Assembly (NCBI RefSeq): GCF_000420645.1
Contig: NZ_ATVI01000005.1
Span: forward strand, 976,357-1,040,356
Reading direction: 5' to 3'
Origin: Nevskia ramosa DSM 11499
GTDB taxonomy: Bacteria > Pseudomonadota > Gammaproteobacteria > Nevskiales > Nevskiaceae
Length of the DNA stretch: 64,000 bases
Shown: in pieces, positions 55,179-64,000 of the stretch
How positions within the stretch are numbered: position 1 is the stretch's first letter
Layout: the number at the start of each line of letters is the position of its first letter
Notes under the pieces: generated by a model
Told to the model about the DNA's origin: nothing
The model's database searches: none
Seen by the model: only the letters and a program-made list of their open reading frames with translations
Translations under genes and position numbers: made by a program

Positions 55179-55823
55179 ATGAACTTCAATATCCGCAACA
55201 ACTCGAACCCGCTGATTCTCGCCGCCGTCGTCGTCACTTTCGGTCTCGCCGCCTGCGGCAAGTCGGTGCCGCCGGGCCAGGTGTCCGATAGCGCCGCCGC
55301 CGATGCGCCGAAGGAAAGCGCCACGCTGGGCAAGGCAATCTCCGATACCGCGATCACCGCATCGGTGAAGGGCCGTCTCGGCAGCGACGCCCGGGTTTCC
55401 GAGTCGGATATTTCGGTTGAAACCAACAATGGCATTGTCACCCTGAGCGGCACGGCCAAGGGCAGCGATGCCAAGAACGCCGCCGAAGAACTGGCCCGCG
55501 CCACGCCGGACGTGAAGGGCGTCGACAACCGCATCGCGGCGCCGACCGCACTCGATACGATCGCCAAGAATGCCGAAGGCGTTGCCAGCGATGCCGGCGA
55601 AGCGATCAGCGACACGGTGATCACCACCAAGCTGAAGGCTGCGCTGATCGCCGACGAGTCGACCAAAGGCACCGCCATCAACGTCACCACCCAGGACGGC
55701 AAGGTCACCCTGAGCGGCGAAGTTGCCAGCAAGCGCGAGCGTGAGAACGCCATCGCCATCGCCAGCGGCACCGGCGGCGTGAAGAAGGTCGACGCCGACG
55801 CGCTGAAGGTTGCCAGCCGCTAA
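55179..55823 (+). CDS. Lipoprotein with two BON domains (OsmY-like)
   Basis: This gene encodes 214 residues; ATG 55179 follows CAAGGA at 8 bases. Lipobox FGLAAC places a lipidated Cys near residue 26. Two BON domains: residues 55-120 (ISDTAITASVKGRLGSD ... GIVTLSGTAKG) and 140-210 (ISDTVITTKLKAALIAD ... GKVTLSGEVAS). BON proteins such as OsmY bind phospholipid and help envelope integrity or outer-membrane protein folding under osmotic stress. It sits 76 bases after DUF1328. Confidence 0.93.
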   Translation: MNFNIRNNSNPLILAAVVVTFGLAACGKSVPPGQVSDSAAADAPKESATLGKAISDTAITASVKGRLGSDARVSESDISVETNNGIVTLSGTAKGSDAKNAAEELARATPDVKGVDNRIAAPTALDTIAKNAEGVASDAGEAISDTVITTKLKAALIADESTKGTAINVTTQDGKVTLSGEVASKRERENAIAIASGTGGVKKVDADALKVASR

Positions 55824-55859
55824 AGCCATAGCCCGATCGCCCGAACAGGCTCTCTTGTC

Positions 55860-56366
55860 ATGACCCGCACCTTCGACCAGCTGGCAGCGCTGCATCGTCA
55901 GCTGCTCGCGGTGCGCGGTCATTGCGAAGTGCTGGCCTGCACGGCGGTTCCGGCAGTTGCGACCGTATTCGCTCGGCTGGCCACGGCGAAAGCCGAGCTG
56001 GCCGGGCAGCTGGCGCAGGAGCTGAATGCGGCCACTGTCAATCTGACCGTGGTCATCGATACCCGCAGGACCGCGAGGCTGTATCGCCGCTGGCTGGCGA
56101 TGAATGCCGGGCAGCAGCTTGCCGGGGATTCGATGGCCAACTCGGCGGATGTCGCCGCGTTGGTAGCCGCCGAAGATCGCTTGCTGCATCGCTGCGAGCA
56201 GTTGCTGGCCAGCAAGCCGTCACTGACGTTGCGACAGGCCTTGAAGCGGTATGTGCCGCAGGTCGAGGTCTGCCATGCGGAGTTGCGCCGGTTGCATGTG
56301 TCACCTGATCGAGCTGCATTGATACCGGTAAGGACGCCGGTCTGGCAGCTGAGAGTCAAGCGCTGA
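55860..56366 (+). CDS. Helical hypothetical protein
   Basis: This gene encodes 168 residues with no signal peptide and largely alpha-helical. The start (FDQLAALHRQLLAVRGHCEVL), central ARLATAKAELAGQLAQELN and the late CEQLLASKPSLTLRQALKRY segment suggest a four-helix bundle like the DUF2383/PA2169 family, but the similarity is only in pattern. It is flanked by stress genes (BON lipoprotein 37 bp upstream, CsbD 57 bp downstream), so a stress role is likely. An 18-bp perfect palindrome overlaps its stop. Confidence 0.6.
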   Translation: MTRTFDQLAALHRQLLAVRGHCEVLACTAVPAVATVFARLATAKAELAGQLAQELNAATVNLTVVIDTRRTARLYRRWLAMNAGQQLAGDSMANSADVAALVAAEDRLLHRCEQLLASKPSLTLRQALKRYVPQVEVCHAELRRLHVSPDRAALIPVRTPVWQLRVKR

Positions 56367-56376
56367 TATCAGCGCT
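56359..56376. other. 18-bp perfect palindrome AGCGCTGATATCAGCGCT
   Basis: It spans the last codons and stop of the helical protein gene and lies about 47 bases before the CsbD start. It could be a regulator site for csbD or a hairpin; no T tract follows. Confidence 0.4.
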
Positions 56377-56422
56377 GCGTACACCACACATAAAAACACC
56401 CCGAGTCGAAAAGGAGATTCAC

Positions 56423-56620
56423 ATGAACGAAGACATCATCAAAGGAAAGCTCAAGCAGCTCACTGGCAACATCAAGGCCAAGTGGGGCGAATTGACGGAT
56501 GACGATGCATCCCTGGTCAACGGCAAGCGCGACGTGCTCGTCGGCAAGCTCCAGGAAAAGTATGGCTTGACCAAGGAAAAGGCCGAGCAGCAGATCAAGG
56601 AACTGGAAGACGCGAACTGA
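56423..56620 (+). CDS. CsbD-family stress protein
   Basis: This gene encodes 65 residues; ATG 56423 follows AAGGAG. The family signature is complete: INEDIIKGKLKQLTGNIKAK-type start with GELTDDD, GKRDVLVGKLQEKYGLTKE and a charged end. CsbD proteins are small, disordered-to-helical general stress proteins (sigma-B regulated in Bacillus; YjbJ in E. coli) of unclear mechanism. Part of the DUF1328-BON-CsbD-OmpA cluster. Confidence 0.95.
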   Translation: MNEDIIKGKLKQLTGNIKAKWGELTDDDASLVNGKRDVLVGKLQEKYGLTKEKAEQQIKELEDAN

Positions 56621-56661
56621 TCTGCCACCCCCGAACTGAGGGCTTCCCCCGGAGCCTTCAC

Positions 56662-56726
56662 GGCTGATCCCCCCGGTCAGCCCAAGCCGGTGACGGCACG
56701 GTTCCCCCCGGCCGTGTCGTCACCGG
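56662..56726 (+). terminator. Two GC-rich hairpins between csbD-type and ompA-type genes
   Basis: GGCTGA/TCAGCC (56662-56682) is followed by a 15-bp stem (56687-56701 with 56712-56726, one G-U pair) around a C-rich loop. No T run follows. This may end the stress operon or fold in the leader of the OmpA mRNA. Confidence 0.4.
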
Positions 56727-56816
56727 GCTGCAGGCCGAACGGCCGCAGCAGCACCCCCGCATCACTAACCCTGTTTCAACTCCAATACCTAGTGCCTGAG
56801 AGGGCAAGGAGCTGTC

Positions 56817-58241
56817 ATGCAAGTCAATCACCGTGCTCTGCGCAGCACGTTCACCGCCGCCGTTCTCGCATCGTTCGCAGGTGGCGCCGTTGCCGGAGAC
56901 GGCTGGTATCTGGGCCTGGAAGGAGGCTCGAACTGGCAGCGCCAGTCCAACGACACCCAGAGCTTCGGTGGCCTGCTGGGTGGCCAGTCACCGTTCGCGT
57001 CCAAGTACGACAACGGCTGGGTCGGCGGTGTGACCAGCGGTTATGCGTTCTCCAACGGTTTCCGTCCTGAAGTGGAACTGGCCTATCGCCAGGACCGCTA
57101 CAAGCGGATCTTCGACTCCGCGTCATCGGCTGAAGGCGATGGCCGCAAGGACACCCGCAGCGCCTTCGCGAACCTCTGGTACGACCTGAAGAGCGACAGT
57201 GGCCTGTTCAAGACCGTGCATCCGTACATCGGCGTCGGCGGCGGTGTTTCGCAGCTGTGGCTGGAAAATGTCGGCAGCGCCGGCCAGGAACTGGTCAACG
57301 ACCATGACACCGTGTTCGCCTATCAGGGCGGCGCCGGTATCGGCTTCGATCTGTCGCGGCGTTTGACTGCTTCGGTCGACTACCGCTACGTCGGCACCGA
57401 AAAGGGTTACTTCGAAGCCAACCCGGGTGCGGGTGGCGGACGGGTGAACTCAGGCTTCAACGGTCAGTCGGCCTTGCTGTCGGTGCGCTACGTACTGGCC
57501 GAGCAGAAGCCGTCCGATCTCGACGGCGACGGCGTGCCGGACAAGCGTGACGTCTGCCCGAACACGGCACCCGGCACGCCGGTCGACAGCACGGGTTGCG
57601 CGCTCGATGCCGACAAGGATGGCGTCAACGACAAGCTCGACGTGTGCCCGAACACGCCGGCCGGCGCCACGGTCGACGCCAAGGGTTGCCCGATCGACAG
57701 CGATGGCGACCGCGTTCCGGATTACGCCGACCAGTGCCCGAACACGCCGCCTGGCACCGATGTCGACGCCAAGGGCTGCACCATTGCACCGCCGGCTCCG
57801 GCCATCGCCGATACCGATGGTGACGGTGTTGCCGACGGCATCGACCAGTGCCCGAACACGCCGCCTGGCAAGAAGGTCACGGCCAATGGCTGTGCGGTCA
57901 ACCAGTCGCTGATCCTGAAGAACGTCCACTTCGCGTTCGCCAAGTCGCTGCTGACCAACGATTCGAAGACCGTGCTCGATACCGTCGCCAAGACGATCAT
58001 CGACTCGCCGGGGTTCCAGATCGAGATCGCCGGCTACACCGATAGCGTCGGTTCCGATGCCCAGAACCTGAAGCTGTCGGAGGCGCGTGCCCAGTCGGTT
58101 CGCACCTACCTGGTCAGCCGCGGTGTGTCGGCCAGCGTGCTCAGCGCCCACGGTTACGGCGAATCCAACCCGGTGGCCAGCAACGACGACGAAACCGGCC
58201 GCGCCGACAACCGTCGCGTCGAGATGAAGATCATCAACTAA
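56817..58241 (+). CDS. OmpA-family outer-membrane protein with thrombospondin type 3 repeats
   Basis: This gene encodes 474 residues; ATG 56817 follows AAGGAG. Signal peptide ends GGAVAGDG. Residues 28-230 form the OmpA-like eight-strand barrel. Residues about 235-365 contain calcium-binding type 3 repeats (DLDGDGVPDKRDVCPNT, repeated four to five times with CPNTxPGxxVDxxGC). The C-terminal OmpA/MotB domain has the peptidoglycan-binding motif GYTDSVGSDAQNLKLSEARA and the DNRRVEMKI end. It anchors the outer membrane to peptidoglycan. Confidence 0.95.
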   Translation: MQVNHRALRSTFTAAVLASFAGGAVAGDGWYLGLEGGSNWQRQSNDTQSFGGLLGGQSPFASKYDNGWVGGVTSGYAFSNGFRPEVELAYRQDRYKRIFDSASSAEGDGRKDTRSAFANLWYDLKSDSGLFKTVHPYIGVGGGVSQLWLENVGSAGQELVNDHDTVFAYQGGAGIGFDLSRRLTASVDYRYVGTEKGYFEANPGAGGGRVNSGFNGQSALLSVRYVLAEQKPSDLDGDGVPDKRDVCPNTAPGTPVDSTGCALDADKDGVNDKLDVCPNTPAGATVDAKGCPIDSDGDRVPDYADQCPNTPPGTDVDAKGCTIAPPAPAIADTDGDGVADGIDQCPNTPPGKKVTANGCAVNQSLILKNVHFAFAKSLLTNDSKTVLDTVAKTIIDSPGFQIEIAGYTDSVGSDAQNLKLSEARAQSVRTYLVSRGVSASVLSAHGYGESNPVASNDDETGRADNRRVEMKIIN

Positions 58242-58291
58242 AGCCCGACCCATCCGGCGCGGTCACTGCGCCGTATTTCAGGCTCCGCATT

Positions 58292-58323
58292 GGGCGATCC
58301 GGCAACGGGTCGCCCATTTTTTT
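58292..58323 (+). terminator. Intrinsic terminator after the OmpA gene
   Basis: GGGCGA (58292-58297) pairs with TCGCCC (58310-58315), followed by A and seven T residues. Fifty bases after the OmpA stop. Confidence 0.75.
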
Positions 58324-58411
58324 GGCCGACGCATCGCCGGGCGGGCCGACCGGGCGGGGCGAACCGGTATCCTTTGCGCGCCCCTGCCGACCCCAGCCCG
58401 CGACTCGCCCC

Positions 58412-58846
58412 GTGACCCGCATCGACTTCTACATCCTGTCCGACGACTTCGCCGCTGCGACCAGCCACGTGCTGACCGCCTGCAAGCTCTGCGACAAGGC
58501 CACCGCCGGCGGCAAGCGCGTCTACGCCTATGTGCCCGACGCCGCCACGGCCGAAGCGCTGGACACCGCGCTGTGGAGTTTTCGGCAGGGTGGCTTCATC
58601 GCTCATGAACGCCTTGGCTCCAGCTTGGAAGAGCCGCTGCCGGCCGTGCTGATCGGCGCCAGTGAACCGCCGGCCAGCTACGACGGCGTGATGATCAACC
58701 TCGGTCTCGACGTGCCCGATTTCTTCAGCCGCTTCGAGCGGGTGCTGGAAATCGTCGACGCCGATCCGTCCGCGCGCACCAAGTCGCGCGAGCGCTACAA
58801 GTTCTACCGCGATCGCGGCTACGAACTGGCTACCCACAATCTCTGA
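58412..58846 (+). CDS. holC: DNA polymerase III chi subunit
   Basis: A GTG at 58412 gives 144 residues, the normal HolC length, beginning VTRIDFYILSDDF; the longer frame upstream reads through the terminator. Motifs: TACKLCDKATAGGKRVYAY, DTALWSFRQGGFIAHE, GVMINLGLDVPDFFSRFERV and SRERYKFYRDRGYEL. Chi links the clamp loader to single-strand-binding protein at the replication fork. The gene lies before valS, as in many gammaproteobacteria. Confidence 0.95.
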   Translation: MTRIDFYILSDDFAAATSHVLTACKLCDKATAGGKRVYAYVPDAATAEALDTALWSFRQGGFIAHERLGSSLEEPLPAVLIGASEPPASYDGVMINLGLDVPDFFSRFERVLEIVDADPSARTKSRERYKFYRDRGYELATHNL

Positions 58847-58853
58847 GACCGCC

Positions 58854-59261
58854 ATGTCACGAATCCTGAAGGCGGTATCCCGCTGCGCCGTGCCGATCAG
58901 CCTTGCGCTGCTGCTGCCGGCCTGCAGCCTGTTCAGCACCACGCCATCGCCGGCCAAGCGCCAGGCGGTTCGTGATGCGCTGCCCTATGGCATGGACATC
59001 GCCCAAGCCCAGTCGAAGCTGTCCGGCCTCGGCTTCGCCTGCAGCCGCCGCACCGGCAACTACACCGACGAAAGCGGCGCCGAGCACAGCAGCGAACGCT
59101 TCCTGTTCTGCGAACAGCGCCCGAACACGATCAGCTTCGCCTGCGAGAACCGCGACCAGGTCACCGTGATCGACCGCGACGGCACCGTCGCCGGCATCGA
59201 AGTCACCCGGGGTCCGTCTTGCCAACCGGCATCGCCGCCGCCGGCGACGCGGTTCAAGTAG
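58854..59261 (+). CDS. Small lipoprotein, unknown function
   Basis: This gene encodes 135 residues from ATG 58854. The lipobox LLPAC (Cys near residue 24) marks an envelope lipoprotein. Mature part has four more cysteines (FACSRRTG, LFCEQRP, FACENRD, SCQPA) and a pattern PYGMDIAQAQSKLSGLGF like small envelope proteins that bind short ligands. The function is unknown. It is 7 bases after holC and 111 before valS, likely transcribed with holC. Confidence 0.75.
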   Translation: MSRILKAVSRCAVPISLALLLPACSLFSTTPSPAKRQAVRDALPYGMDIAQAQSKLSGLGFACSRRTGNYTDESGAEHSSERFLFCEQRPNTISFACENRDQVTVIDRDGTVAGIEVTRGPSCQPASPPPATRFK

Positions 59262-59372
59262 CCGCTGGTTCGGACCGGCGCGCCGCACGCCGTACAATCC
59301 CGCTCCCGTTTACCGATAACAAAGCGCCGCTGCGGCTCACGCAGCCGGCACCGAAGACCCGACGACCCTGAC

Positions 59373-62297
59373 ATGGACAAGACGTTCGACCCCAGCCGCG
59401 TGGAAGCCCAGTGGTGCCAGACCTGGGAAGCCGATGGCTGCTATCAGCCGAGCGGCAGCGGCAAGCCGTACTCGATCATGATCCCGCCGCCGAACGTCAC
59501 CGGCACCCTGCATATGGGCCACGCGTTCCAGCACACGGTGATGGACGCGCTGACTCGCTATCACCGCATGGCTGGCTTCGACACGCTCTGGCAGCCGGGC
59601 ACCGATCACGCCGGCATCGCCACGCAGATGGTCGTCGAGCGCAATCTGAAATTGGCCGGTGAGCCTTCCCGCGCCGAACTCGGCCGCGAGAAGTTTCTCG
59701 ACAAGGTCTGGGAGTGGAAGAAGTTCTCCGCCGGCACCATCAGCCAGCAGATCCGCCGCATGGGTTCCAGCGTCGACTGGAGCCGCGAAGCCTTCACGAT
59801 GGACCCGGCGTACTCGAAGGCCGTGGTCGAGCACTTCGTGCGTCTGCATAACGACGGCCTGATCTATCGCGGCAAGCGCCTGGTCAACTGGGACCCGGTG
59901 TTGCAGACCGCGATCTCCGATCTCGAAGTGGTGCAGGAAGAAGAGAACGGCAAGCTCTGGCACTTCCGCTATCCGCTCGCCAACGGCGCGACTTACGTCA
60001 ACGCCGAAGGTGAAACGCTGAACTACATCGTCGTCGCGACCACGCGTCCCGAGACGATGCTCGGCGATACCGCCGTGGCCGTGCATCCGGAAGACGAGCG
60101 CTACAAGCATCTGGTCGGCAAGACCGTGATGCTGCCGCTGTGCAACCGCGAGATTCCGATCGTCGCCGATGACTATGTCGACCCGGCGTTCGGCACCGGC
60201 TGCGTGAAGATCACGCCGGCGCATGATTTCAACGATTACGCGCTGGGGCAGCGGCACAAGCTGCCCTTGATCAATGTGCTGACCAAGGCGGCGTCGATCA
60301 ACGATGACGTGCCCGAGCCGTATCGCGGCCTCGACCGTGTGGTGGCTCGCAAGAAGGTCGTCGCCGATCTCGAAGCACTCTCCAACAACACCGCCTCCGC
60401 GCCGATCACCAGCACCGAAGAAGGCAAGCCGGTCTACCCGCGCGGCCTGGTCGACAAGATCGTCGACCACAAGCTGAAAGTGCCGCGCGGCGATCGCAGC
60501 GGCGCGGTACTGGAGCCGTATCTCACCGATCAGTGGTTCGTCGATCTGACCCGCGAAACGCGCCATGACGGCCAGCCCGGCAACGGCGGCTTGCTGGCGA
60601 TCACCAAGCCGGCGATCGATGCGGTGGAGTCCGGCCGCATCCGCTTCGTGCCGGACAACTGGAAGACCACGTACTTCCATTGGCTGAACAACATCCAGGA
60701 CTGGTGCATCTCGCGCCAGCTGTGGTGGGGCCATCGCATTCCGGCCTGGTATGACGACGCAGGCCAGGTCTACGTCGGCCGCGATGAAGCCGAAGTGCGC
60801 GCTAAGCACGGTGTAGCGGCGAGCGTTCCGCTGAAACAGGACGATGACGTGTTCGACACCTGGTTCTCGTCCGACATCTGGCCGATGGCGACCCTCGGCT
60901 GGCCCGAGAACACCGACGCGCTGAAGAGGTACTACCCGAGCAGCGTGCTGGTCACCGGCTTCGACATCATCTTTTTCTGGGTCGCCCGGATGGTGATGAT
61001 GGGCCAGTACTTCCAGCAGGACGTGCCGTTCAAGGACGTGTTCATCACCGGTCTGGTGCGCGATCCGGAAGGCAACAAGATGTCGAAGTCGAAGGGCAAT
61101 GTCCTCGATCCGCTCGACGTCGTCGATGGCATCACGCTCGATGCGCTGATCGCCAAGCGCACCACCGGCCTGATGAATCCGGCGACGGCGCCGAAGATCG
61201 AATCGAAGACCCGCAAGGACTATCCGAAGGGCATCGAAGCCGTGGGCGTCGATGCGCTGCGCTTCACCTTCGCCGCGCTCGCGACCAATGGCCGCGATGT
61301 GCGCTTCGACGCCGCGCGCGCCGAGGGATATCGCAACTTCTGCAACAAGATCTGGAACGCTTCGCGCTTCGTGCTGATCAATGTCGGCGCGCTGGATGCC
61401 GAGACTGGCGAGGCGACTGCCGCCGTCTCGCTCGATGGCGAAGTGACGCTGTCCACCGCCGACCGCTGGATCATCTCCAGGCTGCAGAAACTCGAAGCCG
61501 AAGCTGCTGCGCACTTCGAGGCCTATCGCTTCGATCTGCTCGCCGCGAGCCTCTACCAGTTCATCTGGAACGAGTACTGCGACTGGTACCTGGAGCTGAC
61601 CAAGCCGGTGATGCAGGGCAGCGACGAACTGGCCAAGCGTGGCGCTCGCCGCACCTTGGTGCGGGTGCTCGAAGTCTGGCTGCGGCTGCTGCATCCGATC
61701 ATGCCGTTCATCACCGAAGAGATCTGGCAGAAGGTTGCGCCGCTCGCGGGCAAGACCGGCAAAACCATCATGTTGGAGCCGTATCCAATCGCCAATCCGG
61801 AACGCATCGACGAAGCCGCCGAGGCCGATGTCGAATGGCTCAAGGGCTTCATGCTCGGTGTCCGTCAGATTCGAGGCGAGATGGACATCCCGCCGGGCAA
61901 GCCGGTGCCGGTGCTGATCCAGAACGCCAGCGCGGCCGATGCCGAACGCATCGCGCGTTTCCAGAATTCGGTCAGCTTCCTGGCGCGTCTGGAATCGATC
62001 CGTGTGCTGAGCGCGGCCGATGAAGCGCCGCAGTCGGCCACCGCACTGCTCGGCAGCATGAAGATTCTGGTGCCGATGGCCGGGCTGATCGACAAGGCCG
62101 CGGAACTCGCGCGCCTGGCCAAGCTGAAGGCCAAGCTCGAGAACGATCTGAAGATGAACGAGGCGCGGCTATCCAGCGACAAGTTCGTCAACGGCGCACC
62201 GGCCGCGGTGATCGACAAGGAACGGGCGAGAGTCGCTCAGCAGAAGGCGGAGCTGGCGACCCTGACCGAGCAGGAGGCGCTGATCAGCGCGCTTTGA
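59373..62297 (+). CDS. valS: Valyl-tRNA synthetase
   Basis: This gene encodes 974 residues. Class I signature HMGH at residues 47-50 ([10 protein letters not shown]) and KMSKS at 569-573 ([16 protein letters not shown]). The editing domain ([29 protein letters not shown]) and C-terminal coiled coil ([19 protein letters not shown]) are present. It charges tRNA-Val in the cytoplasm and is essential. A TACAAT -10-like hexamer lies near 59293. The last 14 bases overlap the convergent SDR gene. Confidence 0.98.
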   Translation: MDKTFDPSRVEAQWCQTWEADGCYQPSGSGKPYSIMIPPPNVTGTLHMGHAFQHTVMDALTRYHRMAGFDTLWQPGTDHAGIATQMVVERNLKLAGEPSRAELGREKFLDKVWEWKKFSAGTISQQIRRMGSSVDWSREAFTMDPAYSKAVVEHFVRLHNDGLIYRGKRLVNWDPVLQTAISDLEVVQEEENGKLWHFRYPLANGATYVNAEGETLNYIVVATTRPETMLGDTAVAVHPEDERYKHLVGKTVMLPLCNREIPIVADDYVDPAFGTGCVKITPAHDFNDYALGQRHKLPLINVLTKAASINDDVPEPYRGLDRVVARKKVVADLEALSNNTASAPITSTEEGKPVYPRGLVDKIVDHKLKVPRGDRSGAVLEPYLTDQWFVDLTRETRHDGQPGNGGLLAITKPAIDAVESGRIRFVPDNWKTTYFHWLNNIQDWCISRQLWWGHRIPAWYDDAGQVYVGRDEAEVRAKHGVAASVPLKQDDDVFDTWFSSDIWPMATLGWPENTDALKRYYPSSVLVTGFDIIFFWVARMVMMGQYFQQDVPFKDVFITGLVRDPEGNKMSKSKGNVLDPLDVVDGITLDALIAKRTTGLMNPATAPKIESKTRKDYPKGIEAVGVDALRFTFAALATNGRDVRFDAARAEGYRNFCNKIWNASRFVLINVGALDAETGEATAAVSLDGEVTLSTADRWIISRLQKLEAEAAAHFEAYRFDLLAASLYQFIWNEYCDWYLELTKPVMQGSDELAKRGARRTLVRVLEVWLRLLHPIMPFITEEIWQKVAPLAGKTGKTIMLEPYPIANPERIDEAAEADVEWLKGFMLGVRQIRGEMDIPPGKPVPVLIQNASAADAERIARFQNSVSFLARLESIRVLSAADEAPQSATALLGSMKILVPMAGLIDKAAELARLAKLKAKLENDLKMNEARLSSDKFVNGAPAAVIDKERARVAQQKAELATLTEQEALISAL

Positions 62298-63162
62298 GGA
62301 GTTCTTCCGCGGGGCGCGGCAGCTTCTGCGCCTGCTTCGAGAACATCCGCATCAGGCCATCGAAGCCCCGATCGCTGAGCAGGCGGCGCAGGAACAGCAC
62401 GGTTCTTGCGCCGCCGCCGGTCGCGTAGCGCGTCTTCGGCCGCGCGGCGAGGATCGACTTGACGATCGTGGCCGCCACCACTTCCGGCTCGGACGGCATG
62501 CTGCCCTGATCGGCGTTGGCCAGCATGTTGACGTGCTGCCGTGCACCGGCGCGATAAGCAGTTTCGCCGGAGTACTTCAGCAGCCCTTCGCGGGCGATGC
62601 CGTTCCACTCGGTCTTGATCGCACCCGGCTCGATGACGATCACGTCGATGCCGAACGGATGCAACTCCATCCGCAGCGAATCGCTCATGCCTTCCACCGC
62701 GAACTTGGTGGCGTGGTACCAGCTGCCGAAGGGTTCGCCGATCTTGCCGCCGATCGAGGTGACGTTGACGATCCGGCCGCTGCCTTGCGCCCGCATCATC
62801 GGCAGCGCCAGCTGGGTGAGCCGCGCAAGCCCGAAGACATTGACCTCGAACTGGCGGCGGCCTTCCTCCAGTGGCACATCTTCCAGCGAGCCATAGGAGC
62901 CATAGCCGGCGTTGTTGACCAGCGCATCGAGCCGGCCGGTCTCGCGTTTGATCGTCTCGATCGCGGCGAGCATCGAAGCATCGTCGGTGACATCGAGTTC
63001 CAGCAGGGTCGCCCCGGCGGTGGCCAGCGGTTGCATCCGCGCCACTCGACGCGCGCCGGCGTAAACGCGATACCCGGCGTCGAGCAGCTTGCGCGCCGTT
63101 GCTTCGCCGATGCCCGAGGATGCGCCGGTTACCAGTGCCACTTTCTTCATTGCGATATTCAT
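62284..63162 (-). CDS. Short-chain dehydrogenase/reductase (classical SDR)
   Basis: This gene encodes 292 residues from ATG 63162 (alternative 63150). Cofactor motif [19 protein letters not shown], catalytic Tyr/Lys in [12 protein letters not shown] and PGAIKTEW. The C-terminal extension with [11 protein letters not shown] is typical of the oxidoreductases often annotated as DltE-like SDRs. NADP(H)-dependent carbonyl reduction of an unknown substrate. It is divergent from a MerR gene whose operator covers its promoter, so it is probably induced by that regulator's ligand. Its end overlaps valS by 14 bases. Confidence 0.92.
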   Translation of the reverse strand: MNIAMKKVALVTGASSGIGEATARKLLDAGYRVYAGARRVARMQPLATAGATLLELDVTDDASMLAAIETIKRETGRLDALVNNAGYGSYGSLEDVPLEEGRRQFEVNVFGLARLTQLALPMMRAQGSGRIVNVTSIGGKIGEPFGSWYHATKFAVEGMSDSLRMELHPFGIDVIVIEPGAIKTEWNGIAREGLLKYSGETAYRAGARQHVNMLANADQGSMPSEPEVVAATIVKSILAARPKTRYATGGGARTVLFLRRLLSDRGFDGLMRMFSKQAQKLPRPAEELLKAR

Positions 63163-63194
63163 CTCTGTGTCTCTCTTGTGGAATCGATGACGGC

Positions 63195-63226
63195 ATCCTA
63201 AGGTGTGGACCTTGGTACACAGTCAA
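63195..63226 (-). promoter_or_regulatory. MerR-type promoter/operator for the SDR gene
   Basis: Read on the minus strand: -35 TTGACT (63221-63226), a 20-base spacer and -10 TAGGAT (63195-63200). The overlong spacer holds the imperfect palindrome GTGTACCAAGGTCCACAC (63203-63220). Overlong spacers with a centred palindrome are the hallmark of MerR-activated promoters. Confidence 0.55.
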
Positions 63227-63253
63227 GCGCTTTCCGCGCGAAGGGCAGACACC

Positions 63254-63757
63254 ATGCTGATCGCTGAATTCGCCAAGGCCACGGGCTTGGGCCGCGACAC
63301 CGTCCGCTTCTACATCAAGCGGGGTCTGTTGACGCCTCAGGTCGGCGTCAGCGGCACCAATCGCTACCAGAGTTTCGATGCCCAGCAGGTCGAACGCGCG
63401 CTGGTGATCCGGGAAGCGCAGTCGCTGGGTTTCACGCTGCGCGAGATCGGCACGCTGAGCGACGAGTACGAGCGCGTCGGCATGACGCTCGCGCGCAAGG
63501 CCGAGCTGATGCGTGAACGTCTTGCCGAGGTCGATGAGCAGGCGGCGAAGCTCAAGCGGCTGCGGCGCTATTTCGCGGCCAAGCTCGAATGGCTGGAAGC
63601 CGGTGCGGAAGGTGAGCCGCCTGCGTTCCTCAAGCCGAAGGACGGTGGCAGGCGCAGCGCCTGCATGCCGATTTCGACAGCGAAACCCACGGAGCGCTTG
63701 CCAGCAGGTTCCACCGCTGAATCAAAAACGCGGCGGGGTCGTTCGGTTCGGTCCTGA
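63254..63757 (+). CDS. MerR-family transcriptional regulator
   Basis: This gene encodes 167 residues from ATG 63254, where the MerR fold begins (LIAEFAKATGLGRDTVRFYI). Winged helix KRGLLTPQVG and NRYQSFDAQQVERALVIREAQSLGFTLREI follow. A dimerisation coiled coil spans about 80-115. The C-terminus lacks the cysteines of metal sensors, so an organic ligand is likely. It is divergent from the SDR gene with 91 bp between. Confidence 0.92.
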   Translation: MLIAEFAKATGLGRDTVRFYIKRGLLTPQVGVSGTNRYQSFDAQQVERALVIREAQSLGFTLREIGTLSDEYERVGMTLARKAELMRERLAEVDEQAAKLKRLRRYFAAKLEWLEAGAEGEPPAFLKPKDGGRRSACMPISTAKPTERLPAGSTAESKTRRGRSVRS

Positions 63758-63780
63758 GGCGCGGTTTCTGGCGAGCGGCT

Positions 63781-64000
63781 TCAGCGGAAGAAGGTGTACA
63801 GCGCCACCTGCAGCACGTGATTCACGGTGTCGCGGTTCTTGCCGTTGATCCACTGGTTCAGGTAGCCGATCTCGATGTCGGCGGTCTTGTTCAGGCGCCA
63901 GCCGTAGGCGATGTAGGCGCGGTTCTGGTCGAACAGCGGCGCGTTCAGCGCATCGCGGCCGCTGAGGTTGACCATCGCTTCGTTCTGGAAAGCGAGAAAG
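63781..64000 (-). CDS. DUF2490-family outer-membrane protein, C-terminal part (runs off window)
   Basis: The frame continues past the right edge; 72 codons are visible. Pattern FQNEAMVNLSG, FDQNRAYIAYGWRL, DIEIGYLNQWINGK and NHVLQVALYTFFR matches the last strands of DUF2490 barrels, ending in an aromatic residue near the C-terminus as expected for outer-membrane insertion. The function of the family is unknown. Confidence 0.8.
   Translation of the reverse strand, partial: FLAFQNEAMVNLSGRDALNAPLFDQNRAYIAYGWRLNKTADIEIGYLNQWINGKNRDTVNHVLQVALYTFFR

Noticed and set aside
57523-57912. Direct DNA repeats in the OmpA gene considered as a separate repeat array
   Set aside because: They encode the thrombospondin type 3 repeats and need no other explanation.
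59337-61694. 785-residue open frame antisense to valS
   Set aside because: It is a long stop-free frame caused by high GC; valS itself has all class I synthetase motifs and the antisense product has no recognisable domain.
1-64000. CRISPR arrays, tRNA or rRNA genes, insertion-sequence transposases, prophage
   Set aside because: No regularly spaced direct repeats, cloverleaf-like segments, rRNA-like blocks, or integrase/transposase motifs were noticed on reading both strands.

Overview
The window is GC-rich, densely coded chromosomal DNA, most likely from a gammaproteobacterium. Supporting this are the holC-lipoprotein-valS order, an AlgB/KinB-like two-component pair, CsbD/BON/DUF1328 stress proteins, an OmpA with thrombospondin-type repeats, and an intergenic repeat family of the kind familiar from Xanthomonadales and Nevskiales. 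The order-level placement (Nevskiales such as Nevskia or Solimonas, or a neighbour) is inference. I see no rRNA, tRNA, CRISPR array, insertion-sequence transposase or phage gene.

Positions 1-51.9 kb are an amide/nitrile-hydrolase island. It holds thirteen amidase-signature (AS) genes (one cut by the left edge), three secreted asparaginase-like genes, one secreted formamidase/acetamidase-like gene and one nitrilase. All twelve complete AS proteins keep the Lys/cis-Ser/Ser triad with 24 residues between the two serines. Eleven carry an export signal (about six Tat, five Sec) and one appears cytoplasmic. They fall into paralogue groups: partial gene + 9147; 3299 + 42634 (large, cysteine-rich); 21550 + 29933; a duplicated two-gene module A1-B1-A2-B2 at 23324-29863; and a tandem pair at 48921/50444.

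Interspersed are transport genes (a bile-acid/sodium-symporter family protein, a TolC-type channel, and an RND adaptor and pump overlapping the end of an amidase-lipocalin fusion gene), two AraC-type regulators, and downstream catabolic enzymes (medium-chain acyl-CoA ligase, two flavin monooxygenases, a zinc-independent MDR reductase). A plausible reading is that nitriles and amides are hydrolysed mainly in the periplasm, products are imported or activated, and excess or toxic compounds are expelled. The substrate is unknown.

From 51.9 to 58.2 kb lies a different module: a KinB-like kinase and AlgB-like sigma-54 activator divergent from DUF1328, BON lipoprotein, a helical protein, CsbD and OmpA, which looks like envelope or osmotic stress response. 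From 58.4 to 62.3 kb is housekeeping (holC, lipoprotein, valS). The right end has an SDR gene divergent from its likely MerR regulator and a partial DUF2490 outer-membrane protein.

Two copies of a terminal-inverted-repeat element (135 bp and 756 bp) and one REP-like inverted repeat interrupt the island.
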